In this document: positions 1-7,714 of the stretch, one piece after another
How the letters are laid out: each line of letters opens with the position of its first letter
How positions within the stretch are numbered: the first letter of the stretch is position 1
DNA from: DASQPA01 sp963757335
GTDB taxonomy: Bacteria > Acidobacteriota > Thermoanaerobaculia > Multivoradales > UBA5704
Direction: 5' to 3'
Length of the DNA: 64,000 nucleotides
NCBI GenBank assembly: GCA_963757335.1
Contig: CAVWRJ010000025.1
Location: 372,001-436,000, forward strand
Made by a program: the position numbers and the translations under genes
Notes under the pieces: generated by a model
Seen by the model: only the letters and a program-made list of their open reading frames with translations
Database searches by the model: none
Told to the model about the DNA's origin: nothing

Positions 1-119
1 AAGAGCGCCAAGGGCTTCGGCCGCAGCGGGGCCGGAACTGGAGTCGAAGCCGGAATGGTGGCGCAGGCCGAAAGCAGGAGTAGGACGGCGAGGTAGGGCT
101 GGGGACTGCGGTTCGGCAT
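1..119 (-). CDS. Putative lipoprotein, N-terminus only (runs off the left edge)
   Basis: Reading the minus strand from 119 gives about 39 codons beginning MPNRSPQPYLAVLLLLSACA. This is a short basic start, a Leu-rich hydrophobic stretch and a lipobox-like LLSAC, so a lipidated exported protein is likely. An AGGAGG Shine-Dalgarno (plus-strand CCTCCT at 126-131) sits 6 nt before the ATG. The gene follows the FHA regulator on the same strand after a 66-bp gap, so the two could be co-transcribed. The visible mature part is Pro/Ala-rich and shows no recognisable domain; its function cannot be called. Confidence 0.6.
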   Translation of the reverse strand, partial: MPNRSPQPYLAVLLLLSACATIPASTPVPAPLRPKPLAL

Positions 120-185
120 CGGACCCCTCCTGAGGAGAAGAGCAGTGGAGGGATTATTTTATGAGATCTTAAGCCGCGCCGCTGC

Positions 186-2042
186 CTACCCCTTGAGACC
201 GTGGCGCTCCATCTTGATCGCCAGACCGTTGCGCGACAGGCCGAGGAGGCGGGAGGCGTGCGACTTGTTGCCGTGGGTGCGGCGGAGAGCCTCGCGGATG
301 GCGGCCTGCTCGCAGGCGCCGACGAGCTTGTCGAGCTCCAGGTCGGAGGAGGCGTCGATCCGGGCCGCCGACTGGAGGGTCCCCTGGCGCACCCGCTCGG
401 GGAGCAGATTGACGTCCACCGGCCGGCCGGCCGGGCAGAGGTAGACGAGCTGGCGGGCGATGTTCTCGAGCTCCGCCAAGTTCCCCGGATATTCGTAGTT
501 CAAGAGCGCCGCCATCGCCTTGACCGTGATCCCCTGCATCCGCTTGCCGGTCTCGTGACAGAAGCGGTTGACCAACGACTGGATGAGGAGCGGCAGGTCC
601 TCGCGCCGGTCGCGGAGCGGGGGCACGTCGATCGTCACCCGCGACAGCCGGTAGGCGAGGTCGACCCGGAAGACGTCTCTCGCGACCGCCGCTTCCAGGG
701 CGCCGCGGCTCCCCGCCACCACCCGCACGTCGACCTTGACGGCGAAGTTGCTGCCGGTCGGCTCCACCTCGCCCGTGCGGAGGAAGCGGACCAGCCGCTC
801 TTGAAGCTCCATGGGGAGGAGCTCGACGTCGTCCAGGAAGAGGGTGCCGCCGTCGGCCAGGAGGAGCTTCCCCTCGCGCTTGACCGGCGCGCCTTTGCCC
901 GGCACCTCGGCGCCGAAGAGGTCGGCCTCGATCTGCGACGGTTTGGCGCCGCCGCAGCCGGCGACGATGAAGGGGCCCCGCCTGCGCGGTCCCGAGAGGT
1001 GGAGCGATTTGGCCAGCAGCTCCTTGCCCACCCCGGGCTCGCCGCGAAGGAGGACATGGACGGCGGGGTCGACCGCCGAGCGCAGCTCCTCCACCACCCG
1101 TTTCATCGCCTGCGACTCCCCCATCACGAGGCCGGGGTCGAGGGTCAGGTCCTGCTGCCCCTGGTGGCCGGGGAGGATCGGCTCGTACCAGCCGACATGA
1201 TGGACGAGCCCGAGGATGAGGAAGTTGCCGAGGGCGCGGAGCGCCGCGACCGGCGACCAGCCGTCGGGAAAGAAGCGCGGCAGGGCGACGACCTGGAGGT
1301 AGCTCCGGTCGACCGCCGTAAAGGGGTGGAAGCAGATCCAGGCCGGCGCCCCCGCCAGGTGGCCCTCGAAGGCGATGCCCGCCGTCGGTGTAGTCGGTGC
1401 GGTCGGCGCCTCCCCGGCCTCGCGGCGCGCCCGGAGCTGGTCCAGGAGATCGTCGCCCGAGGAGAGCCAGGCCTGCTCGGTCGCCACCAGGAGCTTGATC
1501 CCGTGCTGCTCCAGGTCGCCCAAGAGGAGGAAGTAGGCACCGCCGCCGAAGTCGGCGAGGACCTCGGAGACCAGGGCCTCGGAGGTGGTGCGGCTCTCGA
1601 CATCCGCCAGCACCCACTCGCTGATCCGGCAGAGATGCTCGACCATCTTCTCCGGGGTGATGGTGGGCTCGCAAGGGGCGACCCGCGGCGGTGGCGGCGG
1701 CCGCTTCTCGGGCTCGGGGGCGATGTCCTCGACGAGGAGGGTGATCCCCCCGAGGCGGATCTCGTCGAGCACCTCTAAACAGGCCTCGCGCACCTTCTTG
1801 CCGGCGACGAGGAGACCCCGGCGGCTCCCCAGGTCCTCGATGCGCAGCTCGCTGCCGTTGTAGTGGAGCTTGGCGTGCCGCTGGGCGACCCCGGTGTAGG
1901 GAAGATAGATGTCGCACTCGGGCCAGCTGCCGATCAGCAGCTCCGCGTGCGGCACGGGGAAGCGAAGGACACCATCAGGAGCGTAGGCAACCAGACGAAG
2001 CATCTGTCCGACAGTGTACAGGCCGGAGGGCGGGGGCGCCAC
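186..2042 (-). CDS. FHA domain / AAA+ (NtrC-like) / Fis-type HTH regulator lacking the GAFTGA loop
   Basis: Likely a cytoplasmic regulator that reads a phosphothreonine signal through its FHA domain. The FHA domain spans about residues 15-95 (GSWPECDIYLP, RHAKL). A divergent, possibly GAF-like segment follows (about 120-280), then an NtrC-type AAA+ module (about 295-525) with Walker A GEPGVGKE and Walker B LFLDDVELL, and a C-terminal Fis-like helix-turn-helix (NKSHASRLLGLSRNGL). The sigma-54 contact motif GAFTGA is absent; its place reads PGKGAPVKREGKL. Walker B has Asp-Asp where Asp-Glu is usual. It may therefore act without sigma-54, as TyrR does; that is inference. The long start is GTG at 2042. 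ATG at 2003 (MLRLVAYAPDG) fits the FHA start better, and neither has a convincing Shine-Dalgarno. It is divergent from hemE, with palindromic element copy 1 between them. Confidence 0.85.
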   Translation of the reverse strand: MAPPPSGLYTVGQMLRLVAYAPDGVLRFPVPHAELLIGSWPECDIYLPYTGVAQRHAKLHYNGSELRIEDLGSRRGLLVAGKKVREACLEVLDEIRLGGITLLVEDIAPEPEKRPPPPPRVAPCEPTITPEKMVEHLCRISEWVLADVESRTTSEALVSEVLADFGGGAYFLLLGDLEQHGIKLLVATEQAWLSSGDDLLDQLRARREAGEAPTAPTTPTAGIAFEGHLAGAPAWICFHPFTAVDRSYLQVVALPRFFPDGWSPVAALRALGNFLILGLVHHVGWYEPILPGHQGQQDLTLDPGLVMGESQAMKRVVEELRSAVDPAVHVLLRGEPGVGKELLAKSLHLSGPRRRGPFIVAGCGGAKPSQIEADLFGAEVPGKGAPVKREGKLLLADGGTLFLDDVELLPMELQERLVRFLRTGEVEPTGSNFAVKVDVRVVAGSRGALEAAVARDVFRVDLAYRLSRVTIDVPPLRDRREDLPLLIQSLVNRFCHETGKRMQGITVKAMAALLNYEYPGNLAELENIARQLVYLCPAGRPVDVNLLPERVRQGTLQSAARIDASSDLELDKLVGACEQAAIREALRRTHGNKSHASRLLGLSRNGLAIKMERHGLKG

Positions 2043-2056
2043 CCGAGGGCCCGTCG

Positions 2057-2146
2057 GTACGGGCTCCGTTTGGATTCTGCGGGCGGGCTCCTGCGGGCGC
2101 TTCGCGCAGCCAATCGCCCGTCCTCGAAACCAAACGGAGCCAGTAC
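2057..2146. repeat. Dispersed long palindromic element, copy 1
   Basis: About 90 bp bounded by GTAC at each end. The outer arms GGCTCCGTTTGG and CCAAACGGAGCC are perfect inverted repeats. The interior reads GCGGGCGGGCTCCTGCGGGC, then GCTTCGCGCAGCCAATCG, and is shared with copies at 3968 and 29514. It fills most of the gap between the FHA regulator and hemE. Confidence 0.85.
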
Positions 2147-2164
2147 CTGCTATCCTCCACCGCC

Positions 2165-3241
2165 GTGAACGACCTCTTCCTACGGGCCTGCCGGGGCGAG
2201 ACGATCGAGCGGCCGCCGGTGTGGATCATGCGCCAGGCCGGCCGCTACCTCCCGGAGTACCGGGCGATCCGCCAGAAGGCCGACTTCCTCACCCTCTGTA
2301 AAACCCCCGAGCTGGCGGCCGAGGTGACGATCCAGCCGGTCGACATCCTGGGCGTCGACGCCGCCATCCTCTTCGCCGACATCCTCCTGCCGCTCGAAGC
2401 CATGGGGGCGAGGCTGGTCTTCGCCCCCGGGGACGGCCCGACCTTCCCCGAGCCGGTGCGGACGCGCGAGGCGGCGATGGCGCTCCCCGCTCTCACCCGT
2501 GCCGACGCCGAGGAGAGGCTGGGCTACGTCTACGACGCCATGCGCCTGGTGCGCCGGGAGCTCGCCGGCCGGGTGCCGGTGCTCGGGTTCGGCGGCACGC
2601 CGTGGACCCTCGCCGCCTACCTGGTCGAGGGGGGCGGCTCGAAGCACTTCGAGCACCTCCTCGCCTGGAGCTACGGCGATCCCGAGGGCCTCGCCCTCCT
2701 CCTCGACCGGGTCGCCGACACCTCGCTCGCCTACCTGCTCGGTCAGATCGCCGCCGGCGCCCAGGCGCTGCAGATCTTCGACACCTGGGGCGGCCTCCTC
2801 GATCTCACCCGCTGGCGAAGCCTCGCACTGCCGCCGCTCCTCAAGGTCCTCCGCGGCCTCGTCGACGCTCCTGCCGCGGGCCTGCCGCGGGTGCCGCTCA
2901 TCTACTACATCAACGGGGGTGGGCACCTGCTCCCGGCGCTGGCGGAGCTGCCGGTGGACGTGCTCTCGGTCGACTGGCGCCTGCCGCTCTCCGAAGTGCG
3001 GCGGCGGGTCGAGGTCGCTGGCGGCGCCGGCAGGGTCCTCCAGGGCAACCTCGATCCGGCGGCCCTGCTCGCTCCCATCCCCGAGATCGAGCGGCGGGTG
3101 GAAGCCATGCTCGCCGACGGCAAGCCGGTCCACGGCGGCGCCCACATCGCCAACCTGGGCCACGGCATCCTCCCCATGACCCCGGTCGACCATGCCCGCG
3201 CCTTTGTCCAGGCGGTGCAGCGGTCGTCCGCTATGGCTTAG
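2165..3241 (+). CDS. hemE: Uroporphyrinogen decarboxylase HemE
   Basis: Cytosolic haem biosynthesis enzyme that decarboxylates the four acetate side chains of uroporphyrinogen III to give coproporphyrinogen III. The 358-residue protein has the normal family length and the signature N-terminus PVWIMRQAGRYLPEYR, with the invariant substrate-binding Arg residues, followed by PVDILGVDAAILFADIL. Further HemE blocks visible are FGGTPWTLAAYL, the YINGGG region and the C-terminal NLGHGILP. The start is GTG at 2165 (MNDLFLRACRGE), with no strong Shine-Dalgarno upstream. The stop at 3239-3241 faces the pseudopilin stop with a 3-bp gap. No other haem gene is nearby. Confidence 0.97.
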   Translation: MNDLFLRACRGETIERPPVWIMRQAGRYLPEYRAIRQKADFLTLCKTPELAAEVTIQPVDILGVDAAILFADILLPLEAMGARLVFAPGDGPTFPEPVRTREAAMALPALTRADAEERLGYVYDAMRLVRRELAGRVPVLGFGGTPWTLAAYLVEGGGSKHFEHLLAWSYGDPEGLALLLDRVADTSLAYLLGQIAAGAQALQIFDTWGGLLDLTRWRSLALPPLLKVLRGLVDAPAAGLPRVPLIYYINGGGHLLPALAELPVDVLSVDWRLPLSEVRRRVEVAGGAGRVLQGNLDPAALLAPIPEIERRVEAMLADGKPVHGGAHIANLGHGILPMTPVDHARAFVQAVQRSSAMA

Positions 3242-3244
3242 AGC

Positions 3245-3877
3245 CTAGTACCAGGTCCAGGGCGTGCCGCCCTCGTCCCGCAGGAGATAGGTGCTGGTCG
3301 CCGGGTCCCACTTGCGCAGCTCGAGCTTGCCGGTCGCGGCGATGCCGATCCGGACCTCCAGGAAGTTCCCCTTGCCGCTGCTGTTGTTGCCATCCCCAAA
3401 GCGGACGGCGCCGGTGCTGGCGGCCGCGCCGGTGGGCAGAAAGGCCGCGATGCCGCCGGTCGGACAGGTCGGGGTGCAGACGGTGCCGCTGCCGAAGTTT
3501 TTCAGGGCGTTGGTGCCCTTGGCGGCGGCGTCCTCGCCGGCCCAGAAGGCGACCTTCTTGGGGAGCGGAAAGCGGCCGAGCTCCTTCTCCCCCGCGTCCT
3601 CGACGTTGTTGGCGTTGGCGTCGGCGTAGGCGTAGACCTGGTTGGCGTCGTAGTCGAAGACGACGTTGGCGTTGACGTTGCTCTTGATCGCCTCGCGCCG
3701 GGCGAGCTGCATGAGCCCTTCGGTCTGCCGCGCGACCGTCTCCAGGCTGGCGCGGTGGGTGAACTTGGCCAGGGACGGGACAACGAGGACGAGGAGGAAG
3801 ATCCCGAGCGCAAGGGCGACGATCAATTCGATGAGGCTGAAACCCGCTTCGCCACGCGCGCCGCGTCCAGGGACCAT
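3245..3877 (-). CDS. GspH/FimT-like type IV pseudopilin
   Basis: A minor pseudopilin of a type IV pilus or type II secretion machine, processed by prepilin peptidase at the inner membrane. The class III signal is explicit: MVPGRGARGEAGFSLIE, with cleavage expected before Phe, Glu+5 present, then the hydrophobic helix LIVALALGIFLLVLVVPSL. The segment LETVARQTEGLMQLARREAIK is typical of FimT/GspH N-terminal helices. The C-terminal half is a Gly-rich beta-type region with an acidic patch (DANANNVEDAGE) and a Cys pair (CTPTC). I chose ATG 3877 because GGAGGT lies 4 nt upstream; a 28-codon upstream extension has no such site. The mature length, about 200 aa, is normal. The gene stands alone, with no pilus genes in view. 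Confidence 0.85.
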   Translation of the reverse strand: MVPGRGARGEAGFSLIELIVALALGIFLLVLVVPSLAKFTHRASLETVARQTEGLMQLARREAIKSNVNANVVFDYDANQVYAYADANANNVEDAGEKELGRFPLPKKVAFWAGEDAAAKGTNALKNFGSGTVCTPTCPTGGIAAFLPTGAAASTGAVRFGDGNNSSGKGNFLEVRIGIAATGKLELRKWDPATSTYLLRDEGGTPWTWY

Positions 3878-3967
3878 GGGCACCTCCGTCAAGACTCCCG
3901 CGATAAAAGTGTAAAACGTCGATATCTTACACCCTTTTCCACTCCGGCGGGAGGGGCGCAACGGACG

Positions 3968-4056
3968 GCGCTGGGTCCATTTGAACCTGCGGGCGGTCTC
4001 CTTCGGGCGCTCCGCGCAGCCAGTCGACCGACCTCGGATTCAAACGGACCCAGCAC
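3968..4056. repeat. Dispersed long palindromic element, copy 2
   Basis: 89 bp. Outer arms are CTGGGTCCATTTGAA and TTCAAACGGACCCAG, pairing with one mismatch. The interior CTGCGGGCGGTCTCCTTCGG is followed by GCGCTCCGCGCAGCCAGTCG. It lies 9 bp beyond the metallo-hydrolase stop and upstream of the pseudopilin, so it may end one transcript and lead the next. Confidence 0.85.
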
Positions 4057-4064
4057 CTGACGGG

Positions 4065-4996
4065 TCAGTGGTGCTGGCTGCTCGCGGCCGGCTTCGGCGA
4101 GCCCTTGAGACTGTTGTACACCGTCTCCAGCCAGACCGGGGTCTTGATGAAGCCCTCCCCCCAGCTCTTCCACTCGTCGGGGAGGCCGGCCTTCTTGACC
4201 TCGTCCAAGCTCTTGCCGGCCTTCATCTCTTTGCGCACGATGTCGGTCGTCGCCACCAGCATGTTGTGGAAGGCCTTGAGGCCCGCCGCGTCCGAGAGCG
4301 GCCGTGGCCGGGGATGACCTTGACCCCGGGCGGCAGCTTCTTTAAGACCTGGCCGACGTTCTCGGTCATCCCCTGGACGCTGCCGCCGCTCGCGGTGTCG
4401 ACGAAGGGGAAGAACCCGTTGAAGAAGTCGTCCCCCATGTGGACGACGTTCGAGCCGGTGAAGGAGATGATGGAGTCGCCGTCCGTGTGCCCGTGCGGGT
4501 AGTGGACGACCTGGATCTCCTCGCCGTTGAAGTGGAGGGCGATCGACTGATCGTAGGTGACGACCGGGAGCGCCTTGACCGGCGACGCCGGCACGGTCTC
4601 GCCCATGACGTGCTGCTCGACCGCCATCCGCTTCCTCACGTTGGTCTGGGCGAGGATCGGGGCGTCGGCGCCGAAATTCTCGTTGCCGCCCGTGTGGTCG
4701 CCGTGCCAGTGGGTGTTGAGGACGAATTTGAGCTTGCCCTCCCCCAGGCCCTTCAAGGCGGCGCGGATCTTGTCGGCGAGCGGCGCGTACTGGTCGTCGA
4801 CGATGAGGATGCCGTCCTCCCCCACCGAGACACCGATGTTCCCACCGGCGCCGGTCAGCATGTAGACCTTGCCGGCCACGTGCTCCACCTTGATCTCGAC
4901 CTTCGAGAAGTCCTGCTGCTGGGCTATCGCCGGGACGGCCGCGAGCATCGCGAGCGCCGAAAGCGCTGCCAGCCCGAGACGGGACGTATTCCGCAT
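4065..4996 (-). CDS. Secreted metallo-beta-lactamase-fold hydrolase (apparent frameshift near 4310)
   Basis: A periplasmic zinc hydrolase of the metallo-beta-lactamase superfamily; the substrate is unknown. A Sec signal (MRNTSRLGLAALSALAMLAA, cut after AIAQ) is followed by the zinc motif THWHGDHTGG, then HGHTDGDS, a metal-bridging Asp in MGDDFF, and PGHG. After PGHG the frame fails. Restoring one C (CGGCCGCTCTC to CGGCCCGCTCTC, near 4305-4311) continues as PLSDAAGLKAFHNMLVATTD and runs to the stop at 4065 through a C-terminal helical segment ending KPAASSQHH. So either a one-base deletion inactivates the gene or, more likely, the assembly lost a base. Start ATG 4996 has AGGAGGA upstream. Length after repair is about 310 aa, normal for the family. 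A true antibiotic lactamase is not supported; related proteins have varied hydrolase roles. Confidence 0.82.
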
Positions 4997-5077
4997 GAGT
5001 TCCTCCTGTTTTAAGAGATGGAGATCGTTCGCGGGGAGGACTCTAGCACGGCCAGGCGGACGGCTTTCGGCGACCGG

Positions 5078-6427
5078 TCAGGGGGCCAGCGCCGCGCCGC
5101 GGCTCTTGATCACCTCGCGGTAGAAGTGAGCGCTCCGCTTCGGGGTCCGCACGAGGGTCGCGAAGTCGACGTGGACGATGCCGAAGCGCTTGCTGAAGCC
5201 GTGGCTCCACTCCAGGTTGTCGAGGAGCGACCAGGCGAAGTAGCCGCGGACGTCGACCCCCTGGGCGAGGGCACTCCCCACGGCGCGGATGTGCTCTCGC
5301 AGGTAATGGACGCGGAGCGGATCGTCGACCGCGCCCTCGACGGCCGAGGGCGGATCGTAAAAGGCCGCGCCGTTCTCGGTGATGTAGAGCGGCGTCGCCC
5401 CATAGCGGTCGCGGAACCAGACGAGGAGGTCGGTCAGCGCCTGCGGATGGACCTCCCAGCCGGTCTCGGTGTAGATCGCCCCCGGCTGGCGCACCCGGAT
5501 CGCCCGCTCGACCGGGACCGCCGGATCGGCCCGGGTCACCGCCCGCGTGTAGTAATTGATGCCGAGAAAGTCGATCGACGCCGCGATCGTCGCGAAATCC
5601 GCCGCCGGGAACTCCGGCCAGGCGTCGCCGAACATCTCCCCCATCTCCTCAGGGTACGAGCCGCGGTAGACCGGATCGAGATACTGCCGATTCATGTAGG
5701 CGTCGGCGCGCCGGTTGGCGGCCAGGTCCTCGGCGCTCTCGGAGGCGGGGTACTTGGGCTCCAGGTTGACGACCAGCCCCACCGCGTGTTTGCCGACGGC
5801 GCGGTAAGCCTCGACGGCGCGGCCGTGCGCCCGGAGCAGGTTGTGGCTGACGAGGGGCGCCTCGTAGAGATTGCGGTGCCCCGGGGCGAGGGCACCGTGG
5901 AGGTAGCCGCCGTCGGCGACGACCCAGGGCTCGTTGATCGTCGCCCAGAGCTCGACCCGGTCGTCGAGCGCGCGGTAGACGACCGCCGCATAGTCGGCGA
6001 ACCAGTCGGCGACGTCCCGGTTCAGCCAGCCGCCGCGGTCGTCCAGGGCGGCCGGGAGATCCCAGTGGTAGAGGGTCGCCATCGGCCGGATGCCGGCCGC
6101 CAGGAGAGCGTCGACGAGCCGCCGGTAGAAGTCGAGCCCGGCCTCGTTCACCTGCCCCGTCCCCGCGGGAAGGATGCGGCTCCAGGAGATGCTGAAGCGA
6201 TAGGCGCCGAGCCCCAGGTCGCGCATCAGGGCCACGTCCTCGGCATAGCGATGATAGTGGTCGCAGGCGACATCGCCGGTGTCGCCGTTGGTCATCCGGC
6301 CCGGAGTGTGGCTGAAGCGCTGCCAGATGCTCGGACCGGCGCCGTCGGCGAGCGGTGCGCCTTCGATCTGGTAGGCCGAGGTGGCGGCGCCCCAGAGAAA
6401 CGTGGGGGGGAATCGAAGGTCGGTCAT
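5078..6427 (-). CDS. GH1 family beta-glucosidase
   Basis: Cytoplasmic retaining beta-glycosidase that releases monosaccharide from imported beta-linked oligosaccharides. All GH1 hallmarks are present in 449 residues, the usual length: the N-terminal FLWGAATSAYQIEGA, the acid/base Glu in TINEPW, YTRAV near the sugar-binding site, the nucleophile Glu in YITENGAAF, and the aglycone/-1 site GYFAWSLLDNLEWSHGFSKRFG. No signal peptide. ATG 6427 has GGAG 5 nt upstream (CTGGAGCCGAA). It is divergent from the LacI gene, with operator-like palindromes between, so both are probably controlled together. GH1 enzymes vary between glucoside, galactoside and fucoside; beta-glucoside is the default reading. 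Confidence 0.95.
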   Translation of the reverse strand: MTDLRFPPTFLWGAATSAYQIEGAPLADGAGPSIWQRFSHTPGRMTNGDTGDVACDHYHRYAEDVALMRDLGLGAYRFSISWSRILPAGTGQVNEAGLDFYRRLVDALLAAGIRPMATLYHWDLPAALDDRGGWLNRDVADWFADYAAVVYRALDDRVELWATINEPWVVADGGYLHGALAPGHRNLYEAPLVSHNLLRAHGRAVEAYRAVGKHAVGLVVNLEPKYPASESAEDLAANRRADAYMNRQYLDPVYRGSYPEEMGEMFGDAWPEFPAADFATIAASIDFLGINYYTRAVTRADPAVPVERAIRVRQPGAIYTETGWEVHPQALTDLLVWFRDRYGATPLYITENGAAFYDPPSAVEGAVDDPLRVHYLREHIRAVGSALAQGVDVRGYFAWSLLDNLEWSHGFSKRFGIVHVDFATLVRTPKRSAHFYREVIKSRGAALAP

Positions 6428-6480
6428 TTCGGCTCCAGCACCCTCTCCGTCATTTCCGTCGTTTCTCTCATTTCCGTCAT
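6424..6480 (-). CDS. Possible leader peptide coupled to the GH1 gene
   Basis: A short frame encodes MTEMRETTEMTERVLEPK and stops with TGA inside the ATGA that starts GH1. It contains direct repeats of ACGGAAATGA and three Met codons. The ATGA overlap imitates the coupling used by the other genes of this locus. No Shine-Dalgarno precedes the first ATG, so it could be chance reading of a repeat. Confidence 0.25.
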   Translation of the reverse strand: MTEMRETTEMTERVLEPK

Positions 6481-6488
6481 TTTCGGCG

Positions 6489-6536
6489 TTGACAGCCCAG
6501 AGGTATTACAGTACTGTGACAATGTAAGCGGTTACA
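6489..6536. promoter_or_regulatory. Divergent regulatory region with LacI-family operator
   Basis: TGTAAGCGGTTACA at 6523-6536 has perfect TGTAA/TTACA arms around a CG-containing centre, the classic LacI/GalR-family half-site arrangement. A second perfect palindrome, ACAGTACTGT, lies at 6508-6517. A TTGACA at 6489-6494 could be the -35 box of the LacI operon, with a weak -10 near 6512 under the palindrome. The operator ends 5 bp before the LacI start codon, which suggests autorepression. Confidence 0.7.
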
Positions 6537-6541
6537 TACGG

Positions 6542-7714
6542 ATGAGTCAAGATCAACCGCCCGTCCGCAGCCCCCGACGCTCTGCCAGCAGCGCTGGCGC
6601 GGCGACGACGATCCACGACGTCGCGGCGCGCGCCGGAGTCTCGGTCGCCACCGTCTCCCGGGTGCTCAACGGCAAGGGAGTCGTGCGCGAGGAGACCTTA
6701 AAGCAGGTCTTAGAAGCCGCGAAGACGCTCCGTTACGTGCCGAACGTCGCCGCCCGGTCGCTCTCCAGCCGGCGCAGCCAGACGATCGGGATCGTCCTCC
6801 CGGACGTCCACGGCGAGTTCTTCTCCGAGGTGATCCGGGGCGTCGACCTCGCCGCGCGGAGCGAGGGATATCACATCCTCGTCTCCGGCTCGCACAGCGA
6901 CGTGGGCGAAATGGTGGAGGTCTTAGAGGCGATGCGCGGGCGGGTGGACGGCCTGGTCGTCATGGCACCCGACGTGGCGCTCTCCTCGGTCTCGGACGCG
7001 CTGCCGCCCGGCCTGCCGCTCGTCCTCCTCAACTCCGCCGAGCCCGATTCCCTGACCGACCCCGCTGCCGCTCCCTCCCCATCGCCGCGAAGCTCGATCA
7101 CGATCGACAACTACGGCGGCGCTGAGGCGATGATGCGCCACCTGGCCGAGCTCGGGCACGAGCGGATCGCCTTCATCAAGGGCCCGCCCCGGAACGCCGA
7201 TGCCGAGGAGCGCCTCCGCGGCTATCGCGATCACAGCGGAGAGCACCGCGGGGCCCCTGCCTCGGCAACACCCCGCGGTCTGGAGCTCGACGGCGACTTC
7301 ACCGAAGAGTCGGGGCGAATCGCGGCGCAGAAGATCCTTCGGCTGTCGCCGCGGCCGACCGCGATCTTCGCCGCCAACGACTCGATGGCCGTCGGCGCCC
7401 TGGCCGCTCTCGCCGAGGCGTCGGTGCCGGTGCCGGCAGAGATGTCGGTCGCCGGCTTCGACGACATCCCGATCGCCCGTTACGTCGCGCCGCCGCTCAC
7501 CACCATCCGGGTCGACATCGCCGACCTCGGGCGCCGCGCCTTCGGCCTCCTCTTCGAGGCCATCCAACAGCCTTCAGACCCTGCCCCCAGGCGCGACTGC
7601 ATTGCGACGACGCTCGTCGTCCGTGGATCGTGCCGCCGTCTAGAAACTTCTACGAAGCCCAGCCCGCAATCCGACCGGGAGCTCTGTGGCGGAAGAAAAG
7701 GAGAGGAGACATGA
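6542..7714 (+). CDS. LacI-family transcriptional repressor
   Basis: A sugar-responsive repressor, probable controller of GH1 and the downstream uptake genes. After a Ser/Pro/Ala-rich leader, the helix-turn-helix reads TIHDVAARAGVSVATVSRVLNGKGVV with hinge helix YVPNVAARSLSSRRS. The periplasmic-binding-protein-like effector domain follows, with TIGIVLPDV, IDNYGGAEAMMRHL, the typical AANDSMAVGALAAL and GFDDIPIARYVAPPLTTI. About 390 residues, slightly long because of a Pro/Ser insert (PAAAPSPSPRSS) and the C-terminal tail after LVVRGSC. I start it at ATG 6542, just after the operator; the same frame is open far upstream but there it is antisense to GH1. Its TGA overlaps the next ATG (ATGA at 7711). 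Confidence 0.92.
   Translation: MSQDQPPVRSPRRSASSAGAATTIHDVAARAGVSVATVSRVLNGKGVVREETLKQVLEAAKTLRYVPNVAARSLSSRRSQTIGIVLPDVHGEFFSEVIRGVDLAARSEGYHILVSGSHSDVGEMVEVLEAMRGRVDGLVVMAPDVALSSVSDALPPGLPLVLLNSAEPDSLTDPAAAPSPSPRSSITIDNYGGAEAMMRHLAELGHERIAFIKGPPRNADAEERLRGYRDHSGEHRGAPASATPRGLELDGDFTEESGRIAAQKILRLSPRPTAIFAANDSMAVGALAALAEASVPVPAEMSVAGFDDIPIARYVAPPLTTIRVDIADLGRRAFGLLFEAIQQPSDPAPRRDCIATTLVVRGSCRRLETSTKPSPQSDRELCGGRKGEET

Noticed and set aside
4065..4262. Separate 65-aa gene after the metallo-hydrolase
   Set aside because: It is the C-terminus of the same hydrolase in a shifted frame; restoring one C joins them.
5018..6541. Long plus-strand reading continuous with the lacI frame, antisense to GH1
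   Set aside because: It is an open antisense frame of a GC-rich gene with Arg/Val/Gly-rich composition. GH1 has all family motifs, and the lacI start after the operator is convincing.
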